A stretch of 64,000 nt of DNA from Bacteroidia bacterium (lineage in GTDB: Bacteria; Bacteroidota; Bacteroidia; Bacteroidales; Prolixibacteraceae): NCBI GenBank assembly GCA_026391315.1, contig JAPLDT010000042.1:1-64000 (forward strand), read 5' to 3'. Both the position numbers and the translations under genes were made by a program. Below the pieces are notes generated by a model. That model was not told where the DNA came from, did no database searches, and was given only the letters and a program-made list of their open reading frames with translations. The number at the start of each line of letters is the position of its first letter. Position 1 is the stretch's first letter. Of the stretch, positions 52,612-61,906 are shown piece by piece.

Positions 52612-52944
52612 CTAGTGGTAGTCTTCAGTTCCTAAAATCTCAATATCAGTTATTCTAATGCAATCAAGGCTATGGTCCTCCTTAACTGGGACAGGATCAT
52701 GATCGGGTACAAATATTATCCTGTGGTTACCTGAAATATCTACTGCAAACTCGCCCTTTCTGTTTCCTTTCAGTTCATGGCAGTTGGCAGCTGGGATTGA
52801 TTTGAGAACTTCAAGGTTATCTGATGCTATAAGTTCTTTCATCCGTTGAGATACTTTTTTGGCCATGGTGCCAAACTCCTTTTGAATTTCTTTTGCCTCG
52901 TTTAAACTTTTTCTTAATCTATTTGATTGATAGGATATTTTCAC
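52612..52944 (-). CDS. higB: HigB/RelE-like toxin
   Basis: A 110-residue protein of the RelE/HigB (plasmid maintenance killer) fold. Seen are the helical N-terminus (QSNRLRKSLNEAKEIQKEFG), the strand region ANCHELKGNRKGEFAVDISG and HRIIFVPDHDPV, and the C-terminal DCIRITDIEILGTEDYH, which aligns with the ending of type II killer toxins. These cleave mRNA on the ribosome. GTG start; the first internal ATG would remove the first helix. It lies ahead of the HigA-like antitoxin gene, the standard order. Confidence 0.85.
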   Translation of the reverse strand: MKISYQSNRLRKSLNEAKEIQKEFGTMAKKVSQRMKELIASDNLEVLKSIPAANCHELKGNRKGEFAVDISGNHRIIFVPDHDPVPVKEDHSLDCIRITDIEILGTEDYH

Positions 52945-52999
52945 TGCAAATATAAATATTATTAACGAAAAAGGTTAATACAAATGAAATATTTTATTG

Positions 53000-53040
53000 A
53001 AATTCTCCATTTTGAATCTGTTTACTCAAATTCCCCATTC
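53000..53040. mobile_element. Possible IS21-like terminal repeat scar
   Basis: aaattctccattttgaatc and caaattccccattc are two related units. Read on the reverse strand they give gggaatttg and ggagaatttc, like the multiple end repeats of IS21-type elements in Bacteroidota (from memory). No transposase is present. Confidence 0.2.
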
Positions 53041-53273
53041 AACAGCACTTCAAACTCGGTTTTGAACATGAGAAATTATCAATAGAACTCAAGAATTTAT
53101 GCAAGATACTAAATTATGATAATTGAATATTACCCAATATTATGATTCTGAAAATTATATCTATTAAAGGATGTAGTCATCGGCTTTAAATTTGATTCAT
53201 AATTCTGACGATTGAGATCCGGTCTGAATCTTTTCGCAATTTTTATGTCTGAATATTTTCTGATCTATTTCAC

Positions 53274-53281
53274 TAACTTTG
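53274..53281 (+). promoter_or_regulatory. Candidate -7 promoter element for the SDR/ALDH operon
   Basis: TAACTTTG matches TAnnTTTG exactly, 36 bp before the ATG at 53317. A start at 53293 would leave almost no leader, so the element favours 53317. The -33 region (53250 area) has only TTTTC. Confidence 0.4.
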
Positions 53282-53316
53282 GATTATGATCCATGTGGAT
53301 CGCCCAAATTCAAACC

Positions 53317-54123
53317 ATGAAAATTACAAACGGAACAAAGATCCTCATCACTGGCGGAGCATCAGGTATCGGCAAACTGATGGGGCAAATCGTCCTTCAA
53401 AAAGGGGCAGAGCTGATCATCTGGGATATCAACCAGGAAGGAATTGACGAAACCCTGGCTGCTTTTTCCTCTTATGGCAAAGTAACCGGTTACCTTGTCG
53501 ATGTTTCAGTTCTGGAACAGATCGTCTCTACGGCAGAACTGGTCAGGCAAAAACATGGAGCGATTGACCTGTTGATCAACAATGCCGGCATCGTGGTTGG
53601 GAAATATTTTCACCAGCACACCATTGCGGAGATCACCAAAACCATGGAGATCAATGCGAATGCACCAATGTTGGTTGCGCTGCAGTTTCTGCCAGATATG
53701 GTGGCTCGAAAATCTGGTCATATCTGCAACATTGCATCATCAGCAGGACTTATCTCTAATCCCAAAATGTCGGTATACGTTGCCAGCAAGTGGGCGGCAG
53801 TCGGTTGGTCCGACAGTGTCAGGATTGAGATGCAGCAGCTGAAAACCAATGTAGGGATCACCACCGTGACGCCATACTATATCAATACCGGCATGTTCGA
53901 TGGAGTCCGTTCTTCCTTGATTCCGATCCTGAATCCTGAAAAGGCGGCCATAAAGATTATTCGTGGCATTGAACGAAATAAATTCTTTGTCAAAATGCCG
54001 TTGATCATTCATTTTGTCAGATTGTGTCAGGGGTTGATGCCCATCCCTGTCTTCGACTTTGTTGTTGGAAGGGTGCTGGGTATTTACAAAACAATGGATC
54101 AATTCAAGGGACGGAAAAATTAG
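53317..54123 (+). CDS. Short-chain dehydrogenase/reductase
   Basis: A 268-residue SDR enzyme. Motifs: cofactor-binding TGGASGIG (12-19), Asp36-Ile-Asn after the second strand (NAD preference likely), NNAG (88-91), catalytic Ser141 or Ser142, Tyr154 and Lys158 (YVASK). The C-terminal extension (about 215-268, KFFVKMPLIIHFVRLCQGL) is hydrophobic, as in membrane-associated retinol or 17-beta-hydroxysteroid dehydrogenase-like SDRs. ALDH follows after 12 bp, so together they may oxidise a long-chain or hydrophobic alcohol through aldehyde to acid. ATG at 53317 preferred over 53293 (promoter position). Confidence 0.9.
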   Translation: MKITNGTKILITGGASGIGKLMGQIVLQKGAELIIWDINQEGIDETLAAFSSYGKVTGYLVDVSVLEQIVSTAELVRQKHGAIDLLINNAGIVVGKYFHQHTIAEITKTMEINANAPMLVALQFLPDMVARKSGHICNIASSAGLISNPKMSVYVASKWAAVGWSDSVRIEMQQLKTNVGITTVTPYYINTGMFDGVRSSLIPILNPEKAAIKIIRGIERNKFFVKMPLIIHFVRLCQGLMPIPVFDFVVGRVLGIYKTMDQFKGRKN

Positions 54124-54135
54124 CAACAAACTACC

Positions 54136-55512
54136 ATGGAAGATACATCACGAGTCAAAATCGAATCGCTGGTATCGGCCCAGCGGATTTTTTTTAAAAC
54201 GCATGCCACTAGGGATTTGGAATTCAGAATAGGGAACCTGAAGAAATTCAGAACTGCCATTTTGAAAAATGAGGCCAAAATTTCTGATGCCTTGTGGCTC
54301 GATCTGCACAAATCCCCGGAAGAAGCTTATCTGACCGAGACCAGTATCGTTCTTGGGGAGATAGAGAGCCACCTGAAACACCTGCGCTCATGGGCCAGAC
54401 CGAAACGCGTTCCTACACCGCTTCCCATCCTGCCATCTTCCAGCCGTATCCTTTATGAACCATTGGGAACCTCTTTGATCATTGCCCCATGGAACTATCC
54501 CTTCCAATTGTTACTCAATCCGTTGGTGGGAGCCATCTCATCCGGATGTTGTGTCCTGCTCAAGCCATCTCCCTATACACCACACATCGCCAAAGTAATG
54601 GAAGAGTTGGTGACCGAAATTTTCGATCCGGCATACATTGCCATGGTTCAGGGCGGGAGAGAGGTCAACCAAATGCTGCTCGAACAACGGTTTGATGTGA
54701 TATTTTTCACAGGTAGTCCGGCGCTTGGCAAAATTGTGATGCAGGCTGCAGCTCAATTTTTGACTCCGGTGGTTTTGGAATTGGGGGGCAAGAGTCCCTG
54801 CATCGTGGATGCCGCTGCAAACGTCAAGCTGGCGGCCAGAAGAATTGCCTGGGGAAAATGCATCAATGCCGGACAGACCTGCATTGCCCCTGATTACCTG
54901 TTTGTCCACCATTCGGTGAAGGATCTGCTGGTAAAGGAGTTTGCCATTGCCGTAGAGGAGATGTACGGAAAAGAGATCAAGGAGAGCAGGTATTTCCCGA
55001 GAATAGTGAATGCCAAGGCAATTGAACGACTCCAAAAATTGATGCTGCACGGGAAAATAAGTTACGGGGGAGAGGTCGATGCTTCTCAGAAATTCATTGC
55101 CCCAACCATTATCGAAGATGTTCAGCCCGATTTCCCTATCATGCAGGAAGAGATTTTTGGCCCAGTGTTACCGGTCATGACTTTTGACAAGATCGGCACA
55201 GTGGTGGATTTTATTAATTCAAACGAGAAACCGCTGGCGTTCTATTATTTTGGACCAGGCAAGGTTGCCCGTGAGATTCTGATCAAAACCACTTCGGGAG
55301 GCGGATGCATCAACGACACCCTGATGCACATTGCCAACCATCACCTGCCTTTCGGCGGAGTCGGCAACAGTGGCATGGGAAATTACCATGGAAAGTTCAG
55401 TTTTCAGGCCTTCAGTCATTCCCGGGCAATCGTATCATCTGTTACATGGATTGATCTGCCTTTTAAATATGCCCCATTCAAATTCTTTAAGTGGGTGAAA
55501 AAAATTCTGTGA
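54136..55512 (+). CDS. Class-3-type aldehyde dehydrogenase
   Basis: A 458-residue NAD(P)-dependent aldehyde dehydrogenase, short N-terminus as in class 3/fatty aldehyde dehydrogenases. Glu215 (VVLELGGKSP) is the general base and Cys249 (NAGQTCIAPDY) the nucleophile; APWNYPFQ (117-124) and FTGSPALGK (191-199) bind cofactor. It follows the SDR gene by 12 bp and is likely co-transcribed. Together the two could convert fatty alcohols to fatty acids. Complete and without unusual features. Confidence 0.93.
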   Translation: MEDTSRVKIESLVSAQRIFFKTHATRDLEFRIGNLKKFRTAILKNEAKISDALWLDLHKSPEEAYLTETSIVLGEIESHLKHLRSWARPKRVPTPLPILPSSSRILYEPLGTSLIIAPWNYPFQLLLNPLVGAISSGCCVLLKPSPYTPHIAKVMEELVTEIFDPAYIAMVQGGREVNQMLLEQRFDVIFFTGSPALGKIVMQAAAQFLTPVVLELGGKSPCIVDAAANVKLAARRIAWGKCINAGQTCIAPDYLFVHHSVKDLLVKEFAIAVEEMYGKEIKESRYFPRIVNAKAIERLQKLMLHGKISYGGEVDASQKFIAPTIIEDVQPDFPIMQEEIFGPVLPVMTFDKIGTVVDFINSNEKPLAFYYFGPGKVAREILIKTTSGGGCINDTLMHIANHHLPFGGVGNSGMGNYHGKFSFQAFSHSRAIVSSVTWIDLPFKYAPFKFFKWVKKIL

Positions 55513-55594
55513 CCATGGGAATTCGTTTCTGGTATGGGAAATTGTCGGATAAACCGAATATTTGCGTATGTTTATTCACAAATCGAGATTCTGA

Positions 55595-56089
55595 ATGATG
55601 GATTTTGGAGATTATTTTTGTTTCGGTATCGAAGGTATTCAATTGGGCATACCTCTATATACTATTGACCGTGTAATCAGGTCAGTTGCGGTAAATCAGC
55701 TGCCAAATTCACCACCAATAGTTCATGGTTTGATCGATTATTACGGAACCATTGTGCCGGTCATTAACCTCCGGCATCGCCTGACCTTAAACGAAAAACC
55801 AATCTCTCCGAATCAGTTATTTTTGATAGTCAATACAACGGCACGAAAGCTGGCGCTTGTAGTTGATTCTGCTGATGGGGTTATCTCGTTTTCAGACAAT
55901 GAGTTGATTTCTTCGGGCCAGCTCAATTCAGGCATTGAGGCATCAGGAGTATACAGAACAGAAGATGGGATCTTGTTAATTTACGATCCCGAGAAATTTT
56001 TGACTTCCGAAGAGGTGGTTCAGATCGATAGATCCATACAATCAGAACAAATAAGACAAATAAGTAATGCACCATCCGAAACTGCGTGA
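55595..56089 (+). CDS. cheW: CheW-like adaptor 1
   Basis: A 164-residue CheW-domain protein with little outside the domain: FCFGIEGIQLGIPLYTIDRV (N-terminal strands), HGLIDYYGTIVPVINLRHRL, VVDSADGVISF. It couples the receptor (MCP) to the CheA kinase. First gene of the chemosensory operon; its 3' end overlaps the CheR start by 23 bp. Two ATG codons at 55595 and 55598 are equally possible. A candidate WspB/WspD counterpart by operon position. Confidence 0.88.
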   Translation: MMDFGDYFCFGIEGIQLGIPLYTIDRVIRSVAVNQLPNSPPIVHGLIDYYGTIVPVINLRHRLTLNEKPISPNQLFLIVNTTARKLALVVDSADGVISFSDNELISSGQLNSGIEASGVYRTEDGILLIYDPEKFLTSEEVVQIDRSIQSEQIRQISNAPSETA

Positions 56090-57539
56090 AATAAGTGCCC
56101 TGATTGATGAAATCCTAGGGTTAAATTTTCCGAAGAACCGATGGGGCGATTTGGAACGCGGTTTACTTTCTGCTTCGAAGGAGTTGGGGTTGGGCGAATC
56201 GATCGATACTTTGGCCATGTTACTGGCTGACCGTAATGTAGATCCCAAATTTTTGGATGTTTTGGCCAACCATTTAACGGTTGGTGAGACCTATTTTTTC
56301 AGGGAAAAACATTCGCTGGATGTTTTTCAAAAACAAATTATTCCTGAATTACTGGCTGAACGGTTTGGAAAAGATCAGCACATCAACATCTGGAGTGCAG
56401 GTTGTTGTTCAGGTGAAGAGCCTTATACACTGGCCATGCTCCTGATGGAAACAATACCAGATCTTTCCAAATGGAATATTTCCATCCTTGCAACAGATCT
56501 CAATCCACGGTTTTTGAAAAAAGCAAAAGAGGGAATCTATAGTTCCTGGTCATTTAGAGAAACGCCAAAAGAGGTGCAATTACGTTATTTTAAGAAAGTA
56601 GGGTCCGCCGGTTGGCAGATAGATGAAACTATCAGGAAAATGGTGGATTTCAAACAAATCAATTTAGCAGAACCTGATTTTTCCGCTCAACTCTACCTGT
56701 ATCCGGATCGTGATGTAATTTTTTGCCGAAATGTTTTGATGTACTTTTCTCCTGAACTTATTCGTCGGGTTGGCCTGAATTTTTATGATGCGTTAAGGCC
56801 CCAGGGATGGTTTATTACCAGTCCTGTAGAACTTAGTGATGAGCTCTTTGATGAATTTAGCAAAGTGCAGTATGACAGATGTATCGTTTACCGAAAAACC
56901 ATACACAAGCAAGTCTTGCACAAGCCTATATCCCATTCGCACAAGGCTGCTGAAAAACGTGAACGTTTGGTTTTCACGCTTAAGGCCAGGAAAACAGTGG
57001 CCGATATACCTTCAAAGACTAAACATTCCAATCCAATCACCGGAGTACAGCCTTATGAATTGGCAGAGCATTTGTTCCGCAAAGGACAATATGCCGAGTG
57101 TGCAACTTTATGTCGTTCAGAATTGTTGAAGGCAGGGCAAAAGCATAACTGGCAACGGCTCCTTTCGAGATCTTTCGCGAATATGGGTCAACTCGAAGAG
57201 TCGCTGCGGGTCTGCCATGAAATGTTGAACTTTAACCGGCTGGACGCCGATACCTACTACCTTATGGCCACTATTCTGGCTGAAAAGAGAGAGTTGGCTG
57301 AAGCTGTAAAAGTACTTAATCAGGGATTTTATATTGACCCGGATCATCTGATGTCGCATCTGCTGATGGCTGGAATATTGCGCAGGATGTCAAAGGATAC
57401 AACGGCAGCCATTCACCTGGAAAAGATAAAAAAAATTCTTAACGGTTTGGATGCCGAGGTGATTTTGAATGAAACGGAAGGACTGACAGTTGGGAGGATA
57501 CTTGAAATGGTCGAATCGCAATTTATTAGCGAAAGGTAA
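56067..57539 (+). CDS. cheR: CheR methyltransferase with C-terminal TPR repeats (WspC-like)
   Basis: A 490-residue protein. The N-terminal half is a CheR domain: helical N-terminus, TVGETYFFRE (71-80), SAM-binding WSAGCCSGEEPYTLAM (109-124), DVIFCRNVLMYFSPELI. It methylates glutamates of the MCP using S-adenosylmethionine. Residues about 335-480 contain TPR-type helices (HLFRKGQYAECATLCRSEL, LSRSFANMGQLEESLRVCH), as in WspC and FrzF, where they guide receptor interaction. It overlaps the upstream CheW gene, indicating coupled translation. Confidence 0.92.
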   Translation: MHHPKLREISALIDEILGLNFPKNRWGDLERGLLSASKELGLGESIDTLAMLLADRNVDPKFLDVLANHLTVGETYFFREKHSLDVFQKQIIPELLAERFGKDQHINIWSAGCCSGEEPYTLAMLLMETIPDLSKWNISILATDLNPRFLKKAKEGIYSSWSFRETPKEVQLRYFKKVGSAGWQIDETIRKMVDFKQINLAEPDFSAQLYLYPDRDVIFCRNVLMYFSPELIRRVGLNFYDALRPQGWFITSPVELSDELFDEFSKVQYDRCIVYRKTIHKQVLHKPISHSHKAAEKRERLVFTLKARKTVADIPSKTKHSNPITGVQPYELAEHLFRKGQYAECATLCRSELLKAGQKHNWQRLLSRSFANMGQLEESLRVCHEMLNFNRLDADTYYLMATILAEKRELAEAVKVLNQGFYIDPDHLMSHLLMAGILRRMSKDTTAAIHLEKIKKILNGLDAEVILNETEGLTVGRILEMVESQFISER

Positions 57540-57555
57540 AATAAATTGAAGGTAT

Positions 57556-58077
57556 ATGAGAACCAATGAAGAAATATTAGCGGCACGTGCGAAGCTAATC
57601 TCCGGGACAAAGTCCGTTCGGAATGAATCCTCCGTACATGAACTATCTGTAGTTGAGTTCATGCTTGTTCCTGAAAGATATGCCGTTGAAGAACAATTTA
57701 TTGGCGAGGTTTTGCTGCTTAAGGAACTGACACCTATTCCGGGTGTCCCCAACTATGTTGCAGGAATCGCCAATATCAGAGGTAGGATCGTATCCATACT
57801 CAATCTGAAAATATTGCTGGGAATAACAACAAAAGGAATTACAGAGTTGAATCGAATTATTATATTGAAATACAACAAGATGGAATTTGGGATTCTTGCC
57901 GATTCCATTTTGGGAAGCAGAAGTATTTCATCGGGGCAACTTGCCCGGAAGCCTGTTACCCTTCAGGGGGATGCATCCAGGTATGTGAAAGGGATTACTG
58001 CTGACGGCCTGGTCATACTGGACTGCGTGCAGTTACTCTCAGACAAGTCGATTACGATAAACCAAAAACAGAAATGA
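57556..58077 (+). CDS. cheW: CheW-like adaptor 2
   Basis: A 173-residue CheW protein with a 35-residue N-terminal extension before the domain (FMLVPERYAVEEQFIGEVLLL, VPNYVAGIANIRGRIVSILN). CheW domains of this sort link MCP and CheA arrays. Two CheW genes flanking CheR is the arrangement in Wsp-type operons. It differs strongly from the first CheW, so the two are not recent copies and may bind different partners. 16-bp gap to CheR. Confidence 0.9.
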   Translation: MRTNEEILAARAKLISGTKSVRNESSVHELSVVEFMLVPERYAVEEQFIGEVLLLKELTPIPGVPNYVAGIANIRGRIVSILNLKILLGITTKGITELNRIIILKYNKMEFGILADSILGSRSISSGQLARKPVTLQGDASRYVKGITADGLVILDCVQLLSDKSITINQKQK

Positions 58078-58213
58078 GCATGATACCAAAATCAACAATC
58101 GAGATGAATATAAGTATCAATCATGCGAATCGAAGATCGACGAAGTCAATTCCATTTGACCTTTAAAAAACAAATTATTAACAAATGAAATAATCAGTCA
58201 TTCATTTTACAAG

Positions 58214-58220
58214 AAGGAGG
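58214..58220 (+). promoter_or_regulatory. Strong Shine-Dalgarno site before the MCP gene
   Basis: AAGGAGG lies 5 bases before the ATG at 58226. Strong sites are rare in Bacteroidota, and no other gene in the window has one this good. It follows a 148-bp gap that could also contain a promoter. Confidence 0.7.
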
Positions 58221-58225
58221 AAGCG

Positions 58226-59719
58226 ATGGCACTTTTATCTAATTTTAATACCCGCACAAAACTCATGCTAAGTTTTGGGGTCATTTTTCTGGTCATCTTG
58301 ACCATTATTGTCCAGTCCTATTTCAGTGTTACAGGAATTCGTAATTCGGGAGAAAAGCTGGCCCAGACACTATACCTGTCTAAGGACTTGACTCAGTTGC
58401 ATTCTGATGAAAACAGGATAAGGAGTTTGGTACTTGAATTGATGATTATCAAGGACGAAAAACACAGTGCTGAAACCAGGGAAGAGCTGCTGCAACAGGT
58501 TAAATTGGATGATAACCGGATAAAAGCGATTAAAGTAAGTATGATGGCATTTCCCACTGAATTGAAGATTTTTCAAGACATTACGGATGGAATAGCTACC
58601 TACAGAAAGAACCGGCAACTAGAACTTGAAATGATAGCTTCGCGGAAGCAGGACGAAGCCATTGATTTCGATAATCGAATTCAGGAACCTTTGTACGCTA
58701 AAATCATGGATGATTTTCTCCTTATCGAGTTGAATCTTGACAAGGAGGTATCCAACATAGGGATTAACAATTCAAATGTTGCAAGTAGCATCATCATCAA
58801 AATACTGATTGGAGGTGGTATATTGATCCTGGTTTCATTGTTGCTTGGGTTATGGATTCGCGGCATGTTAACCCGCATATTCAAAGAAATCAATGAAGGG
58901 GTAAATATACTGGGGACATCAGCAGCTGAAATTCTGACCACTGTCACAGAAGTGTCGACCGGTGCGACTGAAACGGCAACATCCGTATCTGAAACAACTG
59001 TAACAATTGAAGAGATTCGTCAAACAGCTTTGATTGCTGCACAGAAAGCCCAGGAAGTACTCGAGAGTTCCCATCGGGCTTCGGAAGCAGCCGAGAACGG
59101 CAAGGAAGCCGTACAGCAAACGGTTGAAGGGATGAACCGTATCAACGATCAGATGAAATTGATTTCAGACAGTGTGAATAAGTTATCAGATCAGAGCCGA
59201 ACTATCGGGGAGATCACAACCACAGTGAATGACATCGCCGATCAATCCAATCTTTTGGCTGTGAATGCCGCAATTGAGTCGGCGAGGGCTGGCGAACAGG
59301 GTCGTGGATTTGGGGTTGTTGCACAGGAGATTCGCATGCTTGCTGAACAATCAAAAAAGGCAACGGCCCAGGTAAGGGAAATTCTCAACGATATTCAAAA
59401 AGGAATGAACCTAACGGTGATCGCAACCGAACATGGATCCAAAGCGGTTGAAAGTGGAAATAGATTGGCGTTAAGAAGCGGGGAAATTATTGAAATATTG
59501 GCGGATACCGTTAATGATGCAGTGAAGTCAGTCATTCAGATTTCTGCTTCCAGCCAGCAACAGATGGCCGGCATGGATCAAATCGTTCCGGCGATGGAGA
59601 ACATCAAACAGGCCAGCGAACAAAACGTGATCGGCACCAGACAAACGCAAACGGCAGCCCACAACCTGAACCAATTGGGGCACAACCTGAAGGATGTAAT
59701 GGAAAAATATAAATTCTGA
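58226..59719 (+). CDS. Methyl-accepting chemotaxis protein
   Basis: A 497-residue transmembrane receptor. Helix 1 is about 13-33, a periplasmic four-helix-bundle-like sensor about 34-185, helix 2 about 187-209, then the cytoplasmic signalling domain (about 230-497) with the hairpin tip in DQSNLLAVNAAIESARAGEQ (two residues differ from the canonical QTNLLALNAAIEAA). I see no typical HAMP domain between helix 2 and the coiled coil. It feeds the CheA-CheW complex and is methylated by the CheR-TPR. The ligand is unknown. Confidence 0.93.
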   Translation: MALLSNFNTRTKLMLSFGVIFLVILTIIVQSYFSVTGIRNSGEKLAQTLYLSKDLTQLHSDENRIRSLVLELMIIKDEKHSAETREELLQQVKLDDNRIKAIKVSMMAFPTELKIFQDITDGIATYRKNRQLELEMIASRKQDEAIDFDNRIQEPLYAKIMDDFLLIELNLDKEVSNIGINNSNVASSIIIKILIGGGILILVSLLLGLWIRGMLTRIFKEINEGVNILGTSAAEILTTVTEVSTGATETATSVSETTVTIEEIRQTALIAAQKAQEVLESSHRASEAAENGKEAVQQTVEGMNRINDQMKLISDSVNKLSDQSRTIGEITTTVNDIADQSNLLAVNAAIESARAGEQGRGFGVVAQEIRMLAEQSKKATAQVREILNDIQKGMNLTVIATEHGSKAVESGNRLALRSGEIIEILADTVNDAVKSVIQISASSQQQMAGMDQIVPAMENIKQASEQNVIGTRQTQTAAHNLNQLGHNLKDVMEKYKF

Positions 59720-59726
59720 TAATACT

Positions 59727-61889
59727 GTGGCTAAATCCCAGGAAGATTTTCTACGCGAATTGCTGGCCGATTTTAAGATTGAGGCCGCTGAACATCAGCA
59801 TGTTATTGCCGAATGCATGCTAATGCTCGAGAAGCAACCGCCACCTGTAGAATATCAGAAAATTATTGAAACCACCTTTAGGGAGTTTCATAGTCTGAAA
59901 GGGGCGGCACGTGCAGTAAACCAAGGTGATATCGAGCGACTGTGCCAGGCGATGGAAGGGGTATTTCACCAACTCAAGGAGGGTCGTGCCCTGCTTACAC
60001 CACCACTTTTCGACCTTCTGTTTAGCGGAGCGGATGTATTGAAAACGTTGGTTACGGGTCAGGGGCAGGGGAGTCGGACAAATAATCTGCCTCAATTATT
60101 AAAAGCAATTGAAAATCAGGTTGATGTGATTAATTTGGATCAACAATCAGCAACAAGTGAGCATGCTTTCACTCTGCAACAAGTTGAAACGACAGCTTTG
60201 GATGTTGAAAGTAAGGTTACGGTTTCTACCACACAATACGAACCAGTCTCCAATGAACAGCAGACGCAGAAGGAAACTGTCCGCATAGCCACATCAAAAT
60301 TGAACAGCATACTCAGACAGTCAGAGGAGTTTATATCAGCCAGGGCGGAATTTGATTATTATATCAGGGAGATGGATCGGCTCAATCACCCTGAATTTCA
60401 TTTGTTGCGAAGAGATTTGGTTAAGTTCAACCATACGTTTTCACGTATGGTGGATGAATTGGTTCATGACATCAAGAACACATTACTTTTTCCATTTTCT
60501 TCGTTGACAGACATTGTGCCAATGATTGTACGTGATCTTGGCAGGGAATTTGGCAAAGAGATTGAACTTGCGATTACCGGCGCTGAAACCGAGATAGACC
60601 GAAGAATTCTTGAAGAGATGAAAAATCCGCTGATCCATTTGATCCGTAATTGCATAGACCACGGCATTGAAAAACCTGATGTAAGAATAAAGAATGGAAA
60701 GCCGTCCCGTGGAACCATAAAGATTTCCATTTCGCAGGAATCCGGCCGTAAAGTAGATATTGTCCTTTCCGATGACGGTGCAGGAATAGATCGGGAAAAA
60801 CTCAGGGAATCAGCCTTGAAAAATTCTGTTGTATCTATCCAGAATCTTGATCAAATGAATGATCAGGAGATTCTTAACCTTATTTTCAGGTCGGGGGTCA
60901 CAACCAGTCCAATGATCACTGACCTCAGCGGGCGGGGTCTGGGTATGGCGATTGTTGCAGCAAAAGTTGAGGGTCTGGGCGGATCAGTTACAATTGAATC
61001 TGAAGCAGGACAAGGAACGAGCTTCGTTATTTCGCTTCCATTAAGCATATCTACTTTCAGGGGGGTAGTCGTAAGGGTATTCAGCCAGTTATTTGTGGTA
61101 CCGACTTCAGCAATTGAACGGGTCATTCGTATCAATACCCATGATATTATATACGCAGAATCCAAACCATTCTTGTCGCTGAACGGTGAAAATATTGCTT
61201 TGATTAAGTTGGCAGATACCTTGGGTTTGACTGAACGAAGGCAAAAACAAACAAATGAGTTCAATTTTCCTGTGTTAATCGTGACAATGGCGCATCGCAA
61301 AATTGGCTTTTTGGTTGACGAAGTTCTGGCTGAGCAGGAGGGTGTTGTTAAAGATCTTGGCCCTCAGTTGGTTCATGTGCGCAACCTGGCAGGTGCAACA
61401 GTTTTGGGAAGTGGACAAGTGATTCCCATACTTCATGTTCCTGAACTTATTGAGTCAGTGCTGGGCATGCATCAGACCGCGGGCACGCTTCATCAGGCGG
61501 CAGAACCGGATGATTCGACTGAAAAGCAGATAAAGATTCTTGTTGCGGAAGATTCAATTACCTCAAGAATGTTGCTCAGGAACATTCTTGAAACAGCCGG
61601 ATTTCAGGTTAAAACTGCAGTTGATGGGCTGGAGGCTTTTCAAATACTTCAAAACGATCCTTTCGATTTGGTTGTTACGGATGTGGAAATGCCCGGAATG
61701 AATGGCTTTGAACTGACTTCGAAAATAAGAATGGATGCCAGGTTCATGGCTATTCCGGTTGTTTTGGTAACGGCGCTTAGTTCTGACTGGGACCGTCAGC
61801 GCGGCTTGGAAGCAGGCGCCAATGCATATATCGTCAAGAGCAACTTTGAGCAAAGCAACCTGGTTGAGACCATTCATCGCTTAATTTAG
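59727..61889 (+). CDS. cheA: Hybrid CheA kinase with C-terminal receiver (WspE-like)
   Basis: A 720-residue kinase: HPt domain with His55 (FREFHSLKGAAR, about 1-110), linker, dimerisation domain (about 190-290), HATPase (about 290-440; NCIDHGIEKP, DDGAGIDREK, GRGLGMAIVAAK), CheW-like domain (about 445-580) and receiver (about 597-720; TDVEMPGMNGFEL with the acceptor Asp). No P2 (CheY/CheB docking) domain. Same order as WspE and FrzE. GTG start 7 bp after the MCP stop. It phosphorylates its own receiver and probably the CheB and receiver-kinase proteins encoded next. Confidence 0.94.
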   Translation: MAKSQEDFLRELLADFKIEAAEHQHVIAECMLMLEKQPPPVEYQKIIETTFREFHSLKGAARAVNQGDIERLCQAMEGVFHQLKEGRALLTPPLFDLLFSGADVLKTLVTGQGQGSRTNNLPQLLKAIENQVDVINLDQQSATSEHAFTLQQVETTALDVESKVTVSTTQYEPVSNEQQTQKETVRIATSKLNSILRQSEEFISARAEFDYYIREMDRLNHPEFHLLRRDLVKFNHTFSRMVDELVHDIKNTLLFPFSSLTDIVPMIVRDLGREFGKEIELAITGAETEIDRRILEEMKNPLIHLIRNCIDHGIEKPDVRIKNGKPSRGTIKISISQESGRKVDIVLSDDGAGIDREKLRESALKNSVVSIQNLDQMNDQEILNLIFRSGVTTSPMITDLSGRGLGMAIVAAKVEGLGGSVTIESEAGQGTSFVISLPLSISTFRGVVVRVFSQLFVVPTSAIERVIRINTHDIIYAESKPFLSLNGENIALIKLADTLGLTERRQKQTNEFNFPVLIVTMAHRKIGFLVDEVLAEQEGVVKDLGPQLVHVRNLAGATVLGSGQVIPILHVPELIESVLGMHQTAGTLHQAAEPDDSTEKQIKILVAEDSITSRMLLRNILETAGFQVKTAVDGLEAFQILQNDPFDLVVTDVEMPGMNGFELTSKIRMDARFMAIPVVLVTALSSDWDRQRGLEAGANAYIVKSNFEQSNLVETIHRLI

Positions 61890-61906
61890 CAATTAAATTG
61901 GCCGGT

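Larger units (their letters stand above)
52945..53316. other. Divergent spacer between toxin operon and SDR gene
   Basis: 372 bp, AT-rich. It holds a -7 element at 53274-53281 for the SDR gene, and near 53000-53040 a short pair of caaattccccattc-type repeats that may be an insertion-sequence scar. No coding sequence was seen. Confidence 0.5.

Noticed and set aside
58080-58166. 28-codon open frame between CheW2 and MCP
   Set aside because: Too short, no RBS, no conserved feature; probably chance.
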